Assembly (NCBI GenBank): GCA_002490775.1 | Contig: DKUR01000035.1 | Coordinates: 1-64,000, forward strand | DNA from: Lachnospiraceae bacterium UBA7199 | Lineage (GTDB): Bacteria > Bacillota > Clostridia > Lachnospirales > Lachnospiraceae | DNA: 64,000 nt | Reading direction: 5' to 3' | Shown: positions 25,809 to 34,682 of the stretch, piece by piece | How positions within the stretch are numbered: the stretch's first letter is position 1 | Layout of the letters: the number at the start of each line of letters is the position of its first letter | Notes under the pieces: generated by a model | The model's database searches: none | Seen by the model: only the letters and a program-made list of their open reading frames with translations | Told to the model about the DNA's origin: nothing | Position numbers and translations under genes: made by a program

Positions 25809-26993
25809 ATGTTTACAGCGTTTTTGATTAAGTACGCAGAAATCGGCGTAAAAGGAAAAAATAAGCATTTATTTGAGGAAGCCCTTGCCCAGCAGATAAA
25901 ATATGCATTAAAACGATGTGAGGGGGAGTTTAAAGTTTCCCGTACGGAAGGCAGGATATACGTTCATGCGTTGTCTGAATTTGACTATGATGAAACGGTA
26001 GATAATTTGAAAACAGTGTTTGGCGTTTCAGGAATTTGTCCGGTGATTGACGTAAAGGATGAAGGTTTTGAAGATTTGGCCCAGACAGTAATCGAATATG
26101 TGGACAAGGTATATGAGAATAAAAATATGACCTTTAAGGTGAATGCCAGAAGAGCACGCAAAAATTATCCTATGAACTCTATGGAAATTAATATGGAGTT
26201 AGGAAGCAGAGTACTTGACACTTTTCCTGAAATGAAAGTGGACGTGCATCATCCTGATGTGATGCTGCATGTTGAAATACGGGAAAAGATTTACATTTAT
26301 TCTATTGAAATACCAGGGCCTGGCGGTATGCCGGTGGGAAGTAACGGAAAGGCAATGCTTCTTTTATCGGGGGGCATTGATTCGCCGGTAGCAGGTTATA
26401 TGATTGCCAAGCGGGGAGTAAAGATTGATGCAGTGTACTTTCATGCGCCTCCTTATACAAGCGACCGAGCGAAACAAAAAGTGATCGATCTGGCAAGGCT
26501 GGTATCCCGTTATGCAGGGCCGGTTTATCTTCATATTATCAATTTTACGGACATTCAGTTGTATATCTATGAGAAATGTCCTCATGAAGAGCTTACTATC
26601 ATTATGCGAAGGTATATGATGAAAATTGCGGAAAAGATAGCAGAGGAAAATGCCTGCCTGGGGCTGATTACAGGAGAAAGTATTGGACAGGTTGCCTCTC
26701 AGACGGTGCAGTCGCTGGCGGTTACCAATGAGGTATGCTCACTTCCTGTTTTTCGTCCGCTGATCGGATTTGATAAAATGGAAATTGTGGAAGTTTCGGA
26801 AAAGATTGGTACCTTTGAGACATCTATTCTGCCTTATGAGGACTGCTGTACGATTTTTGTGGCAAAGCATCCTGTGACAAAGCCGAATCTGAATGTTATC
26901 AAGCGGCATGAAAAAAATCTGGAAGAAAGAATTGATGAATTGGTGCAGCAGGCGCTTGATACAGATGAAGTAGTGATTGCAAAGTGGGTATAA
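25809..26993 (+). CDS. thiI: tRNA sulfurtransferase ThiI
   Basis: A 394-residue enzyme that makes 4-thiouridine at tRNA position 8. Order: ferredoxin-like N-terminus, THUMP domain (about 60-165) and PP-loop ATPase with LLLSGGIDSPVAGYM. The C-terminal rhodanese domain of the E. coli form is absent, as in most Firmicutes. CCTIFVAKHPVTKPN near the end is a family signature. AGAGGAAC precedes ATG 25809. Sulfur should come from the adjacent desulfurase. Confidence 0.93.
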   Translation: MFTAFLIKYAEIGVKGKNKHLFEEALAQQIKYALKRCEGEFKVSRTEGRIYVHALSEFDYDETVDNLKTVFGVSGICPVIDVKDEGFEDLAQTVIEYVDKVYENKNMTFKVNARRARKNYPMNSMEINMELGSRVLDTFPEMKVDVHHPDVMLHVEIREKIYIYSIEIPGPGGMPVGSNGKAMLLLSGGIDSPVAGYMIAKRGVKIDAVYFHAPPYTSDRAKQKVIDLARLVSRYAGPVYLHIINFTDIQLYIYEKCPHEELTIIMRRYMMKIAEKIAEENACLGLITGESIGQVASQTVQSLAVTNEVCSLPVFRPLIGFDKMEIVEVSEKIGTFETSILPYEDCCTIFVAKHPVTKPNLNVIKRHEKNLEERIDELVQQALDTDEVVIAKWV

Positions 26994-27026
26994 CAACGGA
27001 TGACACTATCTGCTGTTAAATAAAAA

Positions 27027-27050
27027 TGAGCTGGCCAATCTGCCAGCTCA
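27027..27050. terminator. Bidirectional terminator between thiI and the Crh-like gene
   Basis: A 9-bp stem TGAGCTGGC / GCCAGCTCA with a 6-nt loop, A-rich before and T-rich after. It sits between convergent genes and can serve both. Confidence 0.8.
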
Positions 27051-27080
27051 CAATTTTTACTTATTATGTGGGTGCTTTCA

Positions 27081-27311
27081 TTAAATCATGTAAGGCTTTA
27101 ATGCTTCTAAAACTTCATCAATGCTTTCTTCTACATGAATATTTAAATCGATAGGCTTGGATAAATCTAAACTAAAGATACCCATAATAGATTTAGCATC
27201 AATTACATATCTTCCGGATACTAAGTCAAAGTCATAATCAAATTTTGTAATATCATTTACAAAAGATTTTACCTTGTCGATAGAGTTTAATGAAATCTGA
27301 ATGGTTTTCAT
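27081..27311 (-). CDS. HPr-family protein lacking the active-site histidine (Crh-like)
   Basis: A 76-residue protein. The second half has DAKSIMGIFSLDL, matching the regulatory Ser46 context (KSIMGVMSLG) of HPr/Crh; the Ser is residue 41. The first half, where HPr has GIHARPA, reads SLNSIDKVKSFVND and contains no histidine, so it cannot carry PTS phosphate at the usual site. B. subtilis Crh has the same pattern (no His15, Ser46 kept) and acts as a CcpA co-repressor. Such a role is inferred here. The start is set by AAGGAGG on the minus strand, 8 nt before ATG 27311; a longer upstream frame is not supported. Confidence 0.75.
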   Translation of the reverse strand: MKTIQISLNSIDKVKSFVNDITKFDYDFDLVSGRYVIDAKSIMGIFSLDLSKPIDLNIHVEESIDEVLEALKPYMI

Positions 27312-27350
27312 TGTGATTACCTCCTTAAATTTTTCATACCTTCTGCTAAT

Positions 27351-27379
27351 ATAGTAAAGGGTTGCATGTGAAAAGTCAA
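27351..27379 (-). promoter_or_regulatory. Promoter of the Crh-like gene
   Basis: Minus strand TTGACT (27379-27374), 17-nt spacer, TACTAT (27356-27351). Confidence 0.65.
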
Positions 27380-27412
27380 TGATAAAACAATACAAAAAAA
27401 GTGGTGAATAAT

Positions 27413-28771
27413 ATGAAAAGTGTAGCATTTCACAATCTTGGGTGTAAAGTAAACGGATACGAAATGGATTATATGCAACAAAAATTGCAAGAAAAGGGTT
27501 ATAGTATTGTACCATTTGATGGGAGAGCCGATATTTATATTGTAAATACATGTACGGTAACGAATATTGCTGACAGAAAAAGCAGACAGATGCTTCATCG
27601 GGCCCGAAAAATGAATCCTCAGGCGGTTGTGGTGGCGGTGGGCTGCTATGTCCAGACTGACAGTAAAAAAGTCCTTATGGACGCAGGAATTGACCTGGCG
27701 ATTGGAAATAATAAAAAGAAAGATCTGATTTCTATTTTGGAAGAATACCTGGCTAAAAAGGAGGAGGCTGAAAATAATATTCTCGCTTGTGAGGATAAAA
27801 CACTTGGGGGAAAGACGATCATTGATATCAATCATACGGATGAATATGAATCTATGGAGATTACCCAAACTGCAGAACACACAAGGGCTTTTATTAAAAT
27901 ACAGGATGGGTGTAATCAGTTTTGCTCCTACTGTATTATCCCTTATGCAAGGGGAAGAAACAGAAGCCGCAGCATGGTGGAGGTTTTAAAAGAGATCAGA
28001 AATCTTGCGGAAAATGGATACAGGGAAATAGTTTTAACGGGAATACATTTAAGCTCTTATGGGATAGAGAAGGGAAATGATTTTACTTCTGGAAAACTCC
28101 TTCAATTAATACAGGAAGTACAGAAAATTCAAGGGATTGATCGTATCCGTCTGGGTTCCTTAGAACCGCGTATTATTACAGAGGAGTTTGTAAAAGGAAT
28201 TGCCCAGTGCTCCAAGCTGTGTCCTCATTTTCATTTGTCATTGCAAAGTGGATGTGATACAGTTTTAAAAAGAATGAATAGAAAATATCTGACAGAGGAA
28301 TACTATGAAAAAGTATGCATTTTAAGAAAATACTTCAATCAACCGGCAATTACCACGGATGTGATTGTGGGATTCCCGAGAGAAACACAGGAGGAATTTG
28401 AAACGACTAAGGAATTCTTACAAAAAATAGGTTTTTATGAGATGCATATTTTTAAATATTCCAGAAGGAAAGGCACACCTGCCGCTGCAATGAAAGATCA
28501 GATTCCTGAAGATGTCAAGGCATCCCGCAGTAATGAACTTTTACAATTGGAAAAAGAAATGTCCCGAAAATACAGGGAAACATTTTTACATAAAAAGGTA
28601 GAAGTATTATTTGAAGAGAAAAAAGTGATAGAAGGAAGAAACTGTCAGACCGGGTATACGAAAGAGTATATCAGGGCTGTATTTGAAACAAATGAAAATC
28701 TTTCCGGTCAGGTGCTTTCCGGGAAATTAACACAGCTTTTAGATTCGGATATTTTGCTGTTTCAACCGTAA
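27413..28771 (+). CDS. mtaB: tRNA t6A37 methylthiotransferase MtaB
   Basis: A 452-residue radical-SAM enzyme that converts t6A37 to ms2t6A37 in tRNA. The N-terminal UPF0004 domain has LGCKVNGYE and VNTCTVTNIADRKSR (cluster Cys residues), the radical-SAM core has QFCSYCIIPYARGRNRSR (CxxxCxxC), and a TRAM domain ends the protein. GCKVN is diagnostic for MtaB over MiaB. ATG 27413 is preferred (GGTGA upstream); in-frame GTG 27401 is an alternative. Confidence 0.92.
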   Translation: MKSVAFHNLGCKVNGYEMDYMQQKLQEKGYSIVPFDGRADIYIVNTCTVTNIADRKSRQMLHRARKMNPQAVVVAVGCYVQTDSKKVLMDAGIDLAIGNNKKKDLISILEEYLAKKEEAENNILACEDKTLGGKTIIDINHTDEYESMEITQTAEHTRAFIKIQDGCNQFCSYCIIPYARGRNRSRSMVEVLKEIRNLAENGYREIVLTGIHLSSYGIEKGNDFTSGKLLQLIQEVQKIQGIDRIRLGSLEPRIITEEFVKGIAQCSKLCPHFHLSLQSGCDTVLKRMNRKYLTEEYYEKVCILRKYFNQPAITTDVIVGFPRETQEEFETTKEFLQKIGFYEMHIFKYSRRKGTPAAAMKDQIPEDVKASRSNELLQLEKEMSRKYRETFLHKKVEVLFEEKKVIEGRNCQTGYTKEYIRAVFETNENLSGQVLSGKLTQLLDSDILLFQP

Positions 28772-28776
28772 ACACA

Positions 28777-28805
28777 TTGAATTTTATAGTAAAATGGAGT
28801 AAGAT
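28777..28805 (+). promoter_or_regulatory. Promoter of the ireB operon
   Basis: TTGAAT (28777-28782), 17-nt spacer, TAAGAT (28800-28805), about 33 nt before ireB. Confidence 0.5.
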
Positions 28806-28837
28806 AAGAACGAATGAAGCAATTAAGGGGTGCAGTT

Positions 28838-29098
28838 ATGCAGGATTTGGGGAATACACAATTTTTCAGGGTAGAAACAGACAATACAAGTGTAAAGGAA
28901 ATACTTTCGGACGTATATGAGGCATTGACAGAAAAGGGATATAATCCTGTCAACCAGATTGTGGGATATATTATGTCAGGTGATCCCACATACATTACCA
29001 GTTACAAAAATGCCAGAAGTCTTATTATGAAGGTGGAAAGAGACGAATTGGTAGAAGAAATGCTGGCAGAATACATTAAAAATAATCATTGGGAATAA
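28838..29098 (+). CDS. ireB: IreB family regulatory phosphoprotein (UPF0297/YrzL)
   Basis: An 86-residue UPF0297 protein: [32 protein letters not shown] and [14 protein letters not shown] are family-defining. In Enterococcus IreB is phosphorylated by the PASTA kinase IreK and tunes cephalosporin resistance; here only the family is certain. ATG 28838 is chosen because AAGGGG lies 7 nt upstream. Starts the conserved ireB-ruvX-DUF1292 block. Confidence 0.9.
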   Translation: MQDLGNTQFFRVETDNTSVKEILSDVYEALTEKGYNPVNQIVGYIMSGDPTYITSYKNARSLIMKVERDELVEEMLAEYIKNNHWE

Positions 29099-29120
29099 AC
29101 AGAACGGAAAATATTTAGTT

Positions 29121-29558
29121 ATGAGGATTATGGGTTTGGATTTCGGAGCAAAAACAGTAGGGGTGGCGATCAGCGATCCCCTGCTTATTACTGCTCAGGG
29201 AATAGAGATCATCAGAAGAAAAGAAGAAAATAAGCTGCGCCGCACATTGGCAAGAATAGAGGAACTAATAGAGGAATATCAGGTTGAGGAGATTGTACTT
29301 GGCCTGCCTAAAAACATGAACGATACTTTAGGCCCCAGGGTGGAGGTTACTCTAGAGTTTAAGGATAAATTAGAGCGGCGTACCGGACTTCCAGTGCATA
29401 TGTGGGATGAAAGACTTACTACAGTGGCAGCAGACAAGGCCATGATGGAAGCCGGAATAAGAAGAGAAAATCGCAGGGAATATGTTGATCAGATTGCAGC
29501 AGTATTCATTTTACAGGGCTTTTTGGATTTACGAAGCAGGGAACAAGGAGAAGATTGA
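29121..29558 (+). CDS. ruvX: Holliday junction resolvase-like nuclease RuvX/YqgF
   Basis: A 145-residue RNase H-like protein with [16 protein letters not shown] (first acidic site), [14 protein letters not shown] and [12 protein letters not shown]. The family is linked to pre-16S rRNA maturation and possibly Holliday-junction resolution. It lies 22 nt after ireB, and its TGA directly precedes the TTG start of the next gene. Confidence 0.93.
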   Translation: MRIMGLDFGAKTVGVAISDPLLITAQGIEIIRRKEENKLRRTLARIEELIEEYQVEEIVLGLPKNMNDTLGPRVEVTLEFKDKLERRTGLPVHMWDERLTTVAADKAMMEAGIRRENRREYVDQIAAVFILQGFLDLRSREQGED

Positions 29559-29813
29559 TTGGAAAAGATTAAATTTACACTGGATACACAGGAGAGTGTG
29601 GAATTTTACGTTTTGGAGCAGACCAGACTTAGCGGTAATCAGTATATTTTGGTGACAGATGCTGAAGAAGGCGACGGAGATGCTCTTATTTTAAAAGAAA
29701 TTTCGCTTAAAAATGCAGATGAGAAAGTGTATGAGATTGTAGAAGAAGATACGGAATTATCTGCAGTTGCGGCAGTATTTGAAACTTTGCTTGAGGATGT
29801 CAGGCTTATGTAA
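29559..29813 (+). CDS. DUF1292 protein (YrzB-like)
   Basis: An 84-residue acidic protein of the DUF1292/UPF0473 family, with core VEFYVLEQTRLSGNQYILV and a C-terminal acidic helix. Function unknown. TTG 29559 follows AAGGAG and abuts the ruvX stop codon, so translation is coupled. It completes the IreB-RuvX-YrzB trio known from B. subtilis. About 220 nt follow before rnjA in which I see no clear gene. Confidence 0.85.
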   Translation: MEKIKFTLDTQESVEFYVLEQTRLSGNQYILVTDAEEGDGDALILKEISLKNADEKVYEIVEEDTELSAVAAVFETLLEDVRLM

Positions 29814-30037
29814 AATAATAATTCGGTTACTGTGAGAGTTTTAATTTGGGAATTGACACGATTGCGAAAGTGTACAGCACGAAGCAGTCTATTTTTGTAT
29901 AGGATAGAATGCCCTAAGTGGTGCATAATGTTTAAATATAATGGTGCGGAAAGTAAATTATAAAAACATTAAATGCTGTGGCAGTCCATAAAGAAAATCT
30001 CTCTACAGGAACTGGAAGGAATGTGGAGGAAAATTGA

Positions 30038-31711
30038 TTGAAAAAAAGTGAACAGAAAAGCAGCTCAGGGCTGAAGATCATTCCCCTTGGAGGTCTTGAG
30101 CAGATTGGCATGAACATTACTGCCTTTGAATATGAGGATAGTATTGTTGTAGTGGATTGCGGCCTTTCATTCCCAGAGGATGATATGCTGGGAATAGATC
30201 TGGTTATTCCAGATGTGATTTATTTAAAAAATAATATCGAAAAAGTCAAGGGATTTATTATCACTCACGGTCATGAAGACCACATCGGCGCGCTTCCCTA
30301 TATACTCAGAGATATCAATGTGCCTATTTATGCCACTAAGCTGACAATGGGCATTATAGAAAACAAACTGAAAGAACATAATCTAGCAGGTAATACAAAG
30401 CGTAAAGTTGTAAAGTTTGGACAATCTATTAACTTAGGGCAATTTCGTATTGAATTTATCAAAACGAATCATAGTATTGTAGATGCGGCAGCGCTTGCTA
30501 TTTATTCCCCGGCAGGTATTGTTGTGCATACAGGAGACTTTAAGGTGGATTATACACCGGTGTTTGGGGATGCCATTGATCTGCAGCGGTTTGCCGAAAT
30601 TGGTAAAAAGGGCGTGTTGGCACTGATGTGTGATTCCACAAATGCGGAAAGACCTGGATTTACACCCTCAGAACGCACAGTAGGAAGAACATTTGATACA
30701 CTTTTTGAGGAGCATAAGAATACCCGTATTATTGTTGCAACCTTTGCTTCAAATGTGGACAGGGTACAGCAAATCATAAATTCTGCCGATAAATTTGGAC
30801 GTAAAGTAGTGGTAGAAGGCCGCAGCATGGTGAATATTATTGAAACAGCCACTAACTTAGGTTACTTGAATATTCCTGACAATACACTGATAGATATTGA
30901 ACAGTTAAAAAATTATCCTGATGAAAAAACGGTTATCATTACAACCGGAAGTCAGGGAGAAAGTATGGCGGCTTTAAGCCGTATGGCGGAAGACAATCAC
31001 CGGAAGATTTCTATTGGACCAAGCGATACAGTTATTTTTTCTTCTCATCCTATCCCCGGAAATGAGAAGGCTGTCACTAATGTGATTAATGAGCTGCTGC
31101 TTAAGGGGGCAGATGTTATTTTTCAGGATGTGCATGTCTCTGGTCATGCCTGTCAGGAAGAAATTAAACTTATATATACGTTGGTGCATCCTCAATATGC
31201 AGTCCCTGTGCATGGAGAGTATAAACATTTAAAAGCACAGGCAAAGATTGCAAAAGAGTTAGGGATACCAAAGGAAAATATCTTTATTTTAAGGTCGGGA
31301 GATGTGCTTGAACTGACGGAAGAAAAGGCTCAGATTACCGGAAAGGTTCCGGTAGGAGATATTCTGGTAGACGGACTTGGCGTGGGGGATGTTGGAAACA
31401 TTGTATTGCGGGATAGACAGCATCTTGCAGAAGATGGTATCCTAATCGTGGTGCTTGGTTTGGATGGAGCTACAGATGAACTGGTAAGCGGTCCTGATAT
31501 TGTATCAAGAGGGTTTGTATATGTGAGAGAATCAGACGAGCTTATGGATGAAGCCAGGGTTGTAGTAAATGATGCAGTGGAAGGCTGCCTGAGCCGGGGA
31601 ATTGCTGACTGGGGGAAATTGAAAAGTTCCATTAAAGATTCTTTGGGTGAATTTGTATGGAAAAAGACGAAACGCCGTCCTATGATCCTGCCTATCATAA
31701 TGGAGATATAA
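30038..31711 (+). CDS. rnjA: Ribonuclease J
   Basis: A 557-residue metallo-beta-lactamase/beta-CASP ribonuclease with 5'-to-3' exonuclease and endonuclease activity in RNA decay and maturation. Metal-binding ITHGHEDHIGALPY, HTGDFKVD and the beta-CASP region with STNAERPG and PVHGEYKH are present, with a C-terminal domain of the usual size. TTG 30038 follows GGAGGA at good distance. It stands between the ireB block and ylbF; this placement differs from B. subtilis. Confidence 0.93.
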   Translation: MKKSEQKSSSGLKIIPLGGLEQIGMNITAFEYEDSIVVVDCGLSFPEDDMLGIDLVIPDVIYLKNNIEKVKGFIITHGHEDHIGALPYILRDINVPIYATKLTMGIIENKLKEHNLAGNTKRKVVKFGQSINLGQFRIEFIKTNHSIVDAAALAIYSPAGIVVHTGDFKVDYTPVFGDAIDLQRFAEIGKKGVLALMCDSTNAERPGFTPSERTVGRTFDTLFEEHKNTRIIVATFASNVDRVQQIINSADKFGRKVVVEGRSMVNIIETATNLGYLNIPDNTLIDIEQLKNYPDEKTVIITTGSQGESMAALSRMAEDNHRKISIGPSDTVIFSSHPIPGNEKAVTNVINELLLKGADVIFQDVHVSGHACQEEIKLIYTLVHPQYAVPVHGEYKHLKAQAKIAKELGIPKENIFILRSGDVLELTEEKAQITGKVPVGDILVDGLGVGDVGNIVLRDRQHLAEDGILIVVLGLDGATDELVSGPDIVSRGFVYVRESDELMDEARVVVNDAVEGCLSRGIADWGKLKSSIKDSLGEFVWKKTKRRPMILPIIMEI

Positions 31712-31725
31712 GGAGATAAATACGC

Positions 31726-32058
31726 ATGATGGAGAATCAAATGAAAGATGCGTTAAATAATTTTGTAAACGCAATAAAAGATACAGAAGTATTTAAAAGA
31801 TATTATTATCAATTGGGTAAAATTAAAAAAAATCCTGAGTTATTTCAAAAGGTAAATGAGTACCGGCAGAAAAATTTTGAAATACAAAATACCTGTCAGG
31901 AGAACGAGTTATTTGAAAAAATGGATGCTTTTGAGAGGGAATATGAAAAATTTCGCGATAATCCAATCGTTGATGATTTTCTTCGTGCAGAACTTGCTTT
32001 ATGCAGAATGATACAGGAGATAAATGTATTTATTACGAATGAGATCGGTTTTGAATAG
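31726..32058 (+). CDS. YlbF/YmcA family protein
   Basis: A 110-residue all-helical protein of the Com_YlbF (PF06133) family. Members in B. subtilis form a Y-complex with RNase Y that affects mRNA maturation, competence and biofilm. Placement directly after RNase J (14-nt gap) fits an RNA-processing role by inference. AAGGAGAT precedes tandem ATG codons at 31726/31729. Confidence 0.82.
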   Translation: MMENQMKDALNNFVNAIKDTEVFKRYYYQLGKIKKNPELFQKVNEYRQKNFEIQNTCQENELFEKMDAFEREYEKFRDNPIVDDFLRAELALCRMIQEINVFITNEIGFE

Positions 32059-32075
32059 GCAGCTTTTGAAAGGAT

Positions 32076-32579
32076 ATGGTTACTTCTATGAATGTAAAAT
32101 ATTTAATAGTTACTGTAGTGGAAACAATAGTGAAAGTAGTGATTATTGCTGCTGTTATTGTATTTGTCATGCGCGGGGCTACAAAAGCCTATGACTTTGG
32201 CTATCGGGTATTTGCAGATACGCCTGTATCCGTTTCAGGAGGACGTACCATAACGATAGGAGTTGCAGAGGATGCATCAGTAAAGGACATTGCGGAAATG
32301 CTGATGGAAAAGGGATTGATAGAAGATGCAAACCTATTTGTAGTGCAGGAATTGCTTTCAGCTCATCACGGCGATATTCTTCCTGGAATCTATGACTTGA
32401 GTACGGATATGACAGCCCAGCAAATGTTGGAGATCATGTCTACTCCCAAGGCGGAGGAGGAGAGTGGATCAAGTGCAGATTCATCTCAGAAACAAGAAAG
32501 TGGGACAGAAGAAGGCAGCGGAGAAGAGGGCAGCACAGGTGAAGGCGCAGAAGATCCAAATGGTGAAGCAGCCCAATAA
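32076..32579 (+). CDS. MltG/YceG-like protein reduced to membrane anchor and LysM-like domain
   Basis: A 167-residue protein with one N-terminal membrane segment (about 8-32), then a YceG LysM-like subdomain (about 55-125; ITIGVAEDASVKDIAEML, EKGLIEDANLF, LPGIYDL), then a Glu/Gly/Ser-rich tail (about 130-167). The catalytic endolytic transglycosylase domain of MltG is absent. Full MltG (YrrL) occupies this same position in B. subtilis before yrrM. It may still bind peptidoglycan, but catalysis is not expected. ATG 32076 or 32088 may be used. Confidence 0.7.
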   Translation: MVTSMNVKYLIVTVVETIVKVVIIAAVIVFVMRGATKAYDFGYRVFADTPVSVSGGRTITIGVAEDASVKDIAEMLMEKGLIEDANLFVVQELLSAHHGDILPGIYDLSTDMTAQQMLEIMSTPKAEEESGSSADSSQKQESGTEEGSGEEGSTGEGAEDPNGEAAQ

Positions 32580-32599
32580 AGTTTAAGGAAAGAAAGATT

Positions 32600-33241
32600 G
32601 TGATTACAGAAGAAAGAATCAGTACATTTATTAATTCTTTTGATACAGGAAATACTCCTTTTTTAAATCAACTGGAGCAATTTGCAATTGAAACCAATGT
32701 GCCTGTGATAAGGCCTCAGATGCAGAATCTTTTAAAGCTGCTTCTAGTAATGAAGCAGCCAAAGAGGATTTTGGAGGTAGGGACGGCCATTGGTTTTTCA
32801 GCATTATTAATGAGTGAGTACGGGCCAGCGGACTGTAAGATAACCACCATTGAAAAATATGAGAAGCGAATTCCTCTGGCAAGAGAAAACTTTAAAAAGG
32901 CAGGGAAAGAAGAGCAGATTCTTCTGCTGGAGGGGGATGCTGCCGATATTTTAAAGAAATTGAAAGCCCCTTTTGACTTTATTTTTATGGATGCGGCAAA
33001 AGGCCAGTACATCCATTTTCTGCCGGATATTTTGAACTTAATGCCCACAGGAGGAGTCCTGGTTTCCGACAATGTCCTGCAGGACGGTGATGTGATGGAA
33101 TCCCGGTTTGCAGTGACCAGAAGGGACCGCACGATTCACAGCAGAATGAGGGATTACCTTTATGAACTGAAGCAGAATAAGCAGTTATGTACGGATATTT
33201 TACCTGTGGGAGACGGGGTAACCATAAGTGTGAAACAGTAA
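32600..33241 (+). CDS. trmR: SAM-dependent O-methyltransferase, TrmR (YrrM)-like
   Basis: A 213-residue class I methyltransferase of the catechol-O-methyltransferase type: motif I ILEVGTAIGFSALLM, FIFMDAAKGQYIHFLP and VLVSDNVLQDGDV. B. subtilis YrrM/TrmR methylates 5-hydroxyuridine at tRNA position 34. The U32 gene that follows is related to the hydroxylases that make that substrate, which supports the same role by context. GTG 32600 is the start; it ends just before the U32 gene. Confidence 0.78.
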   Translation: MITEERISTFINSFDTGNTPFLNQLEQFAIETNVPVIRPQMQNLLKLLLVMKQPKRILEVGTAIGFSALLMSEYGPADCKITTIEKYEKRIPLARENFKKAGKEEQILLLEGDAADILKKLKAPFDFIFMDAAKGQYIHFLPDILNLMPTGGVLVSDNVLQDGDVMESRFAVTRRDRTIHSRMRDYLYELKQNKQLCTDILPVGDGVTISVKQ

Positions 33242-33272
33242 CATGGAGAGAGAGTTTGTAAGAGGGATAGCA

Positions 33273-34499
33273 ATGAGAAAACCTGAGCTATTGATACCCG
33301 CCAGTTCGCTGGAGGTTTTAAAAACAGCAGTACTTTTTGGTGCAGATGCAGTATATATTGGCGGAGAATCCTTTGGGCTTCGCGCAAAGGCAAAAAACTT
33401 TTCTGCCGAAGAAATGAAACAGGGGATTGCCTTTGCCCATGCATATGGCGTGAGAGTGCATGTGACAGCAAATATTCTTGCACATAATAATGATTTAGAT
33501 GGTGCGGAAACGTACTTTTATGAATTAAAGGAAATGAAGCCGGATGCGCTGATCATAGCAGATCCGGGAATGTTTATGCTGGCGAAAAAGATTTGTCCAG
33601 AAATTGAGATTCATATTTCCACACAGGCGAACAATACAAATTATATGACTTATTTATTTTGGCATGGTCTGGGGGCAAAAAGAGTTGTTTCTGCAAGGGA
33701 GCTTTCTTTGGATGAAATCAAAGAAATCCGCAGCCGGATTCCCGATGATATGGAGATAGAAAGTTTTATTCATGGAGCCATGTGTATTTCTTATTCTGGA
33801 AGATGCCTTCTTAGCAGCTATTTTACAGGAAGAGATGCAAATCAGGGTGCCTGCACTCATCCCTGCCGCTGGAAATATGCGGTAATGGAGGAAAGCCGTC
33901 CAGGGGAGTACCTGCCGGTGTATGAAAATGAGAGGGGAACCTATATTTTTAATTCTAAGGATCTGTGCATGATAGAACACATTCCGGAAATGGTAGATGC
34001 AGGAATTGACAGTTTTAAGATAGAAGGAAGAATGAAGACGGCGTTATATGTAGCGACGGTTGCCAGAACATACCGGAAAGCAATTGATGATTATTTTACA
34101 TCAGAGGAAACGTATCGGGCAAATATGGATTGGTATAGATCAGAAATTTCCAAATGCACCTACCGTCAGTTTACTACGGGATTTTATTTTGGAAAGCCTG
34201 ATGAAAATACGCAGATTTATGACAGCAATACTTATGTGAATGAATACGTTTTTCTTGGTATGATTGAAGCGGTATCTGATGACGGAAGGGTAAGAATAGA
34301 ACAGAAAAATAAATTCAGTGTAGGTGATCACATAGAAATTATGAAGCCTTGTGGAGAAAATGTAGAGGTACAGGTGTTGTCCTTAACAACTGATGAAGGA
34401 GAAAAAGTAGAAAGCGCGCCCCATCCCCAGCAGAAATTATGGGTGGAATTAAGCCAGCCGGCAGTACAGTATGATCTGCTCAGGGTACAAAAAAAGTAA
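33273..34499 (+). CDS. Peptidase U32 family protein (TrhP/YrrN-O-like tRNA hydroxylation factor)
   Basis: A 408-residue U32 protein: PELLIPASSLEVLKTAVLFG, DAVYIGGESFGLRAKAKNF and the signature GAMCISYSGRCLLSSYF with a Cys-rich segment (ACTHPCRW). Proteins of this group (TrhP/YegQ, YrrN/YrrO) help hydroxylate U34 of tRNA. Adjacent trmR-like gene supports a mo5U34 pathway. ATG 33273 is chosen (AGAGGG 6 nt upstream); ATG 33243 has no ribosome binding site. Only one U32 gene is present here, whereas B. subtilis has two. Confidence 0.82.
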   Translation: MRKPELLIPASSLEVLKTAVLFGADAVYIGGESFGLRAKAKNFSAEEMKQGIAFAHAYGVRVHVTANILAHNNDLDGAETYFYELKEMKPDALIIADPGMFMLAKKICPEIEIHISTQANNTNYMTYLFWHGLGAKRVVSARELSLDEIKEIRSRIPDDMEIESFIHGAMCISYSGRCLLSSYFTGRDANQGACTHPCRWKYAVMEESRPGEYLPVYENERGTYIFNSKDLCMIEHIPEMVDAGIDSFKIEGRMKTALYVATVARTYRKAIDDYFTSEETYRANMDWYRSEISKCTYRQFTTGFYFGKPDENTQIYDSNTYVNEYVFLGMIEAVSDDGRVRIEQKNKFSVGDHIEIMKPCGENVEVQVLSLTTDEGEKVESAPHPQQKLWVELSQPAVQYDLLRVQKK

Positions 34500-34576
34500 A
34501 ATTGTACAATATGCCTATTTCATTTCCAGCACCAAAAATCTTTTTATTCAAAACTTATAAAATTGTAAAAAGGGTA

Positions 34577-34605
34577 TTGCAATTTCAAAAATTATAGAGT
34601 ATCTT
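34577..34605 (+). promoter_or_regulatory. Candidate promoter of glnN
   Basis: TTGCAA (34577-34582), 17-nt spacer, TATCTT (34600-34605). The start would give a leader of about 140 nt containing the hairpins at 34614-34682. Confidence 0.5.
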
Positions 34606-34613
34606 ATAAAAAG

Positions 34614-34682
34614 TAAAGGAAAAACCTTTAAATAATAACCCTGAACGAAGATGTTCCAAAAATTTTTTGGAGCATTTTTTTT
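34614..34682 (+). promoter_or_regulatory. Possible transcription attenuator in the glnN leader
   Basis: The leader holds TAAAGG/CCTTTA (34614-34630), then GAAC-GAAGAT-GTTC (34643-34656), whose 3' arm lies inside the 5' arm of a terminator hairpin (arms about 34651-34662 and 34664-34676) followed by an 8-T run. The last two structures exclude each other. The layout resembles leaders controlled by ANTAR antiterminators on nitrogen genes, but the loop bases do not clearly match the ANTAR rule. Confidence 0.5.

Noticed and set aside
27312..27551. N-terminal extension of the Crh-like protein to 156 residues
   Set aside because: AAGGAGG fits ATG 27311 exactly, a promoter lies inside the putative extension, and the extra sequence overlaps mtaB.
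27317..27880. 187-codon minus-strand frame opposite mtaB
   Set aside because: It is antisense to a clear MtaB coding region and covers the promoter of the Crh-like gene; no family resemblance.
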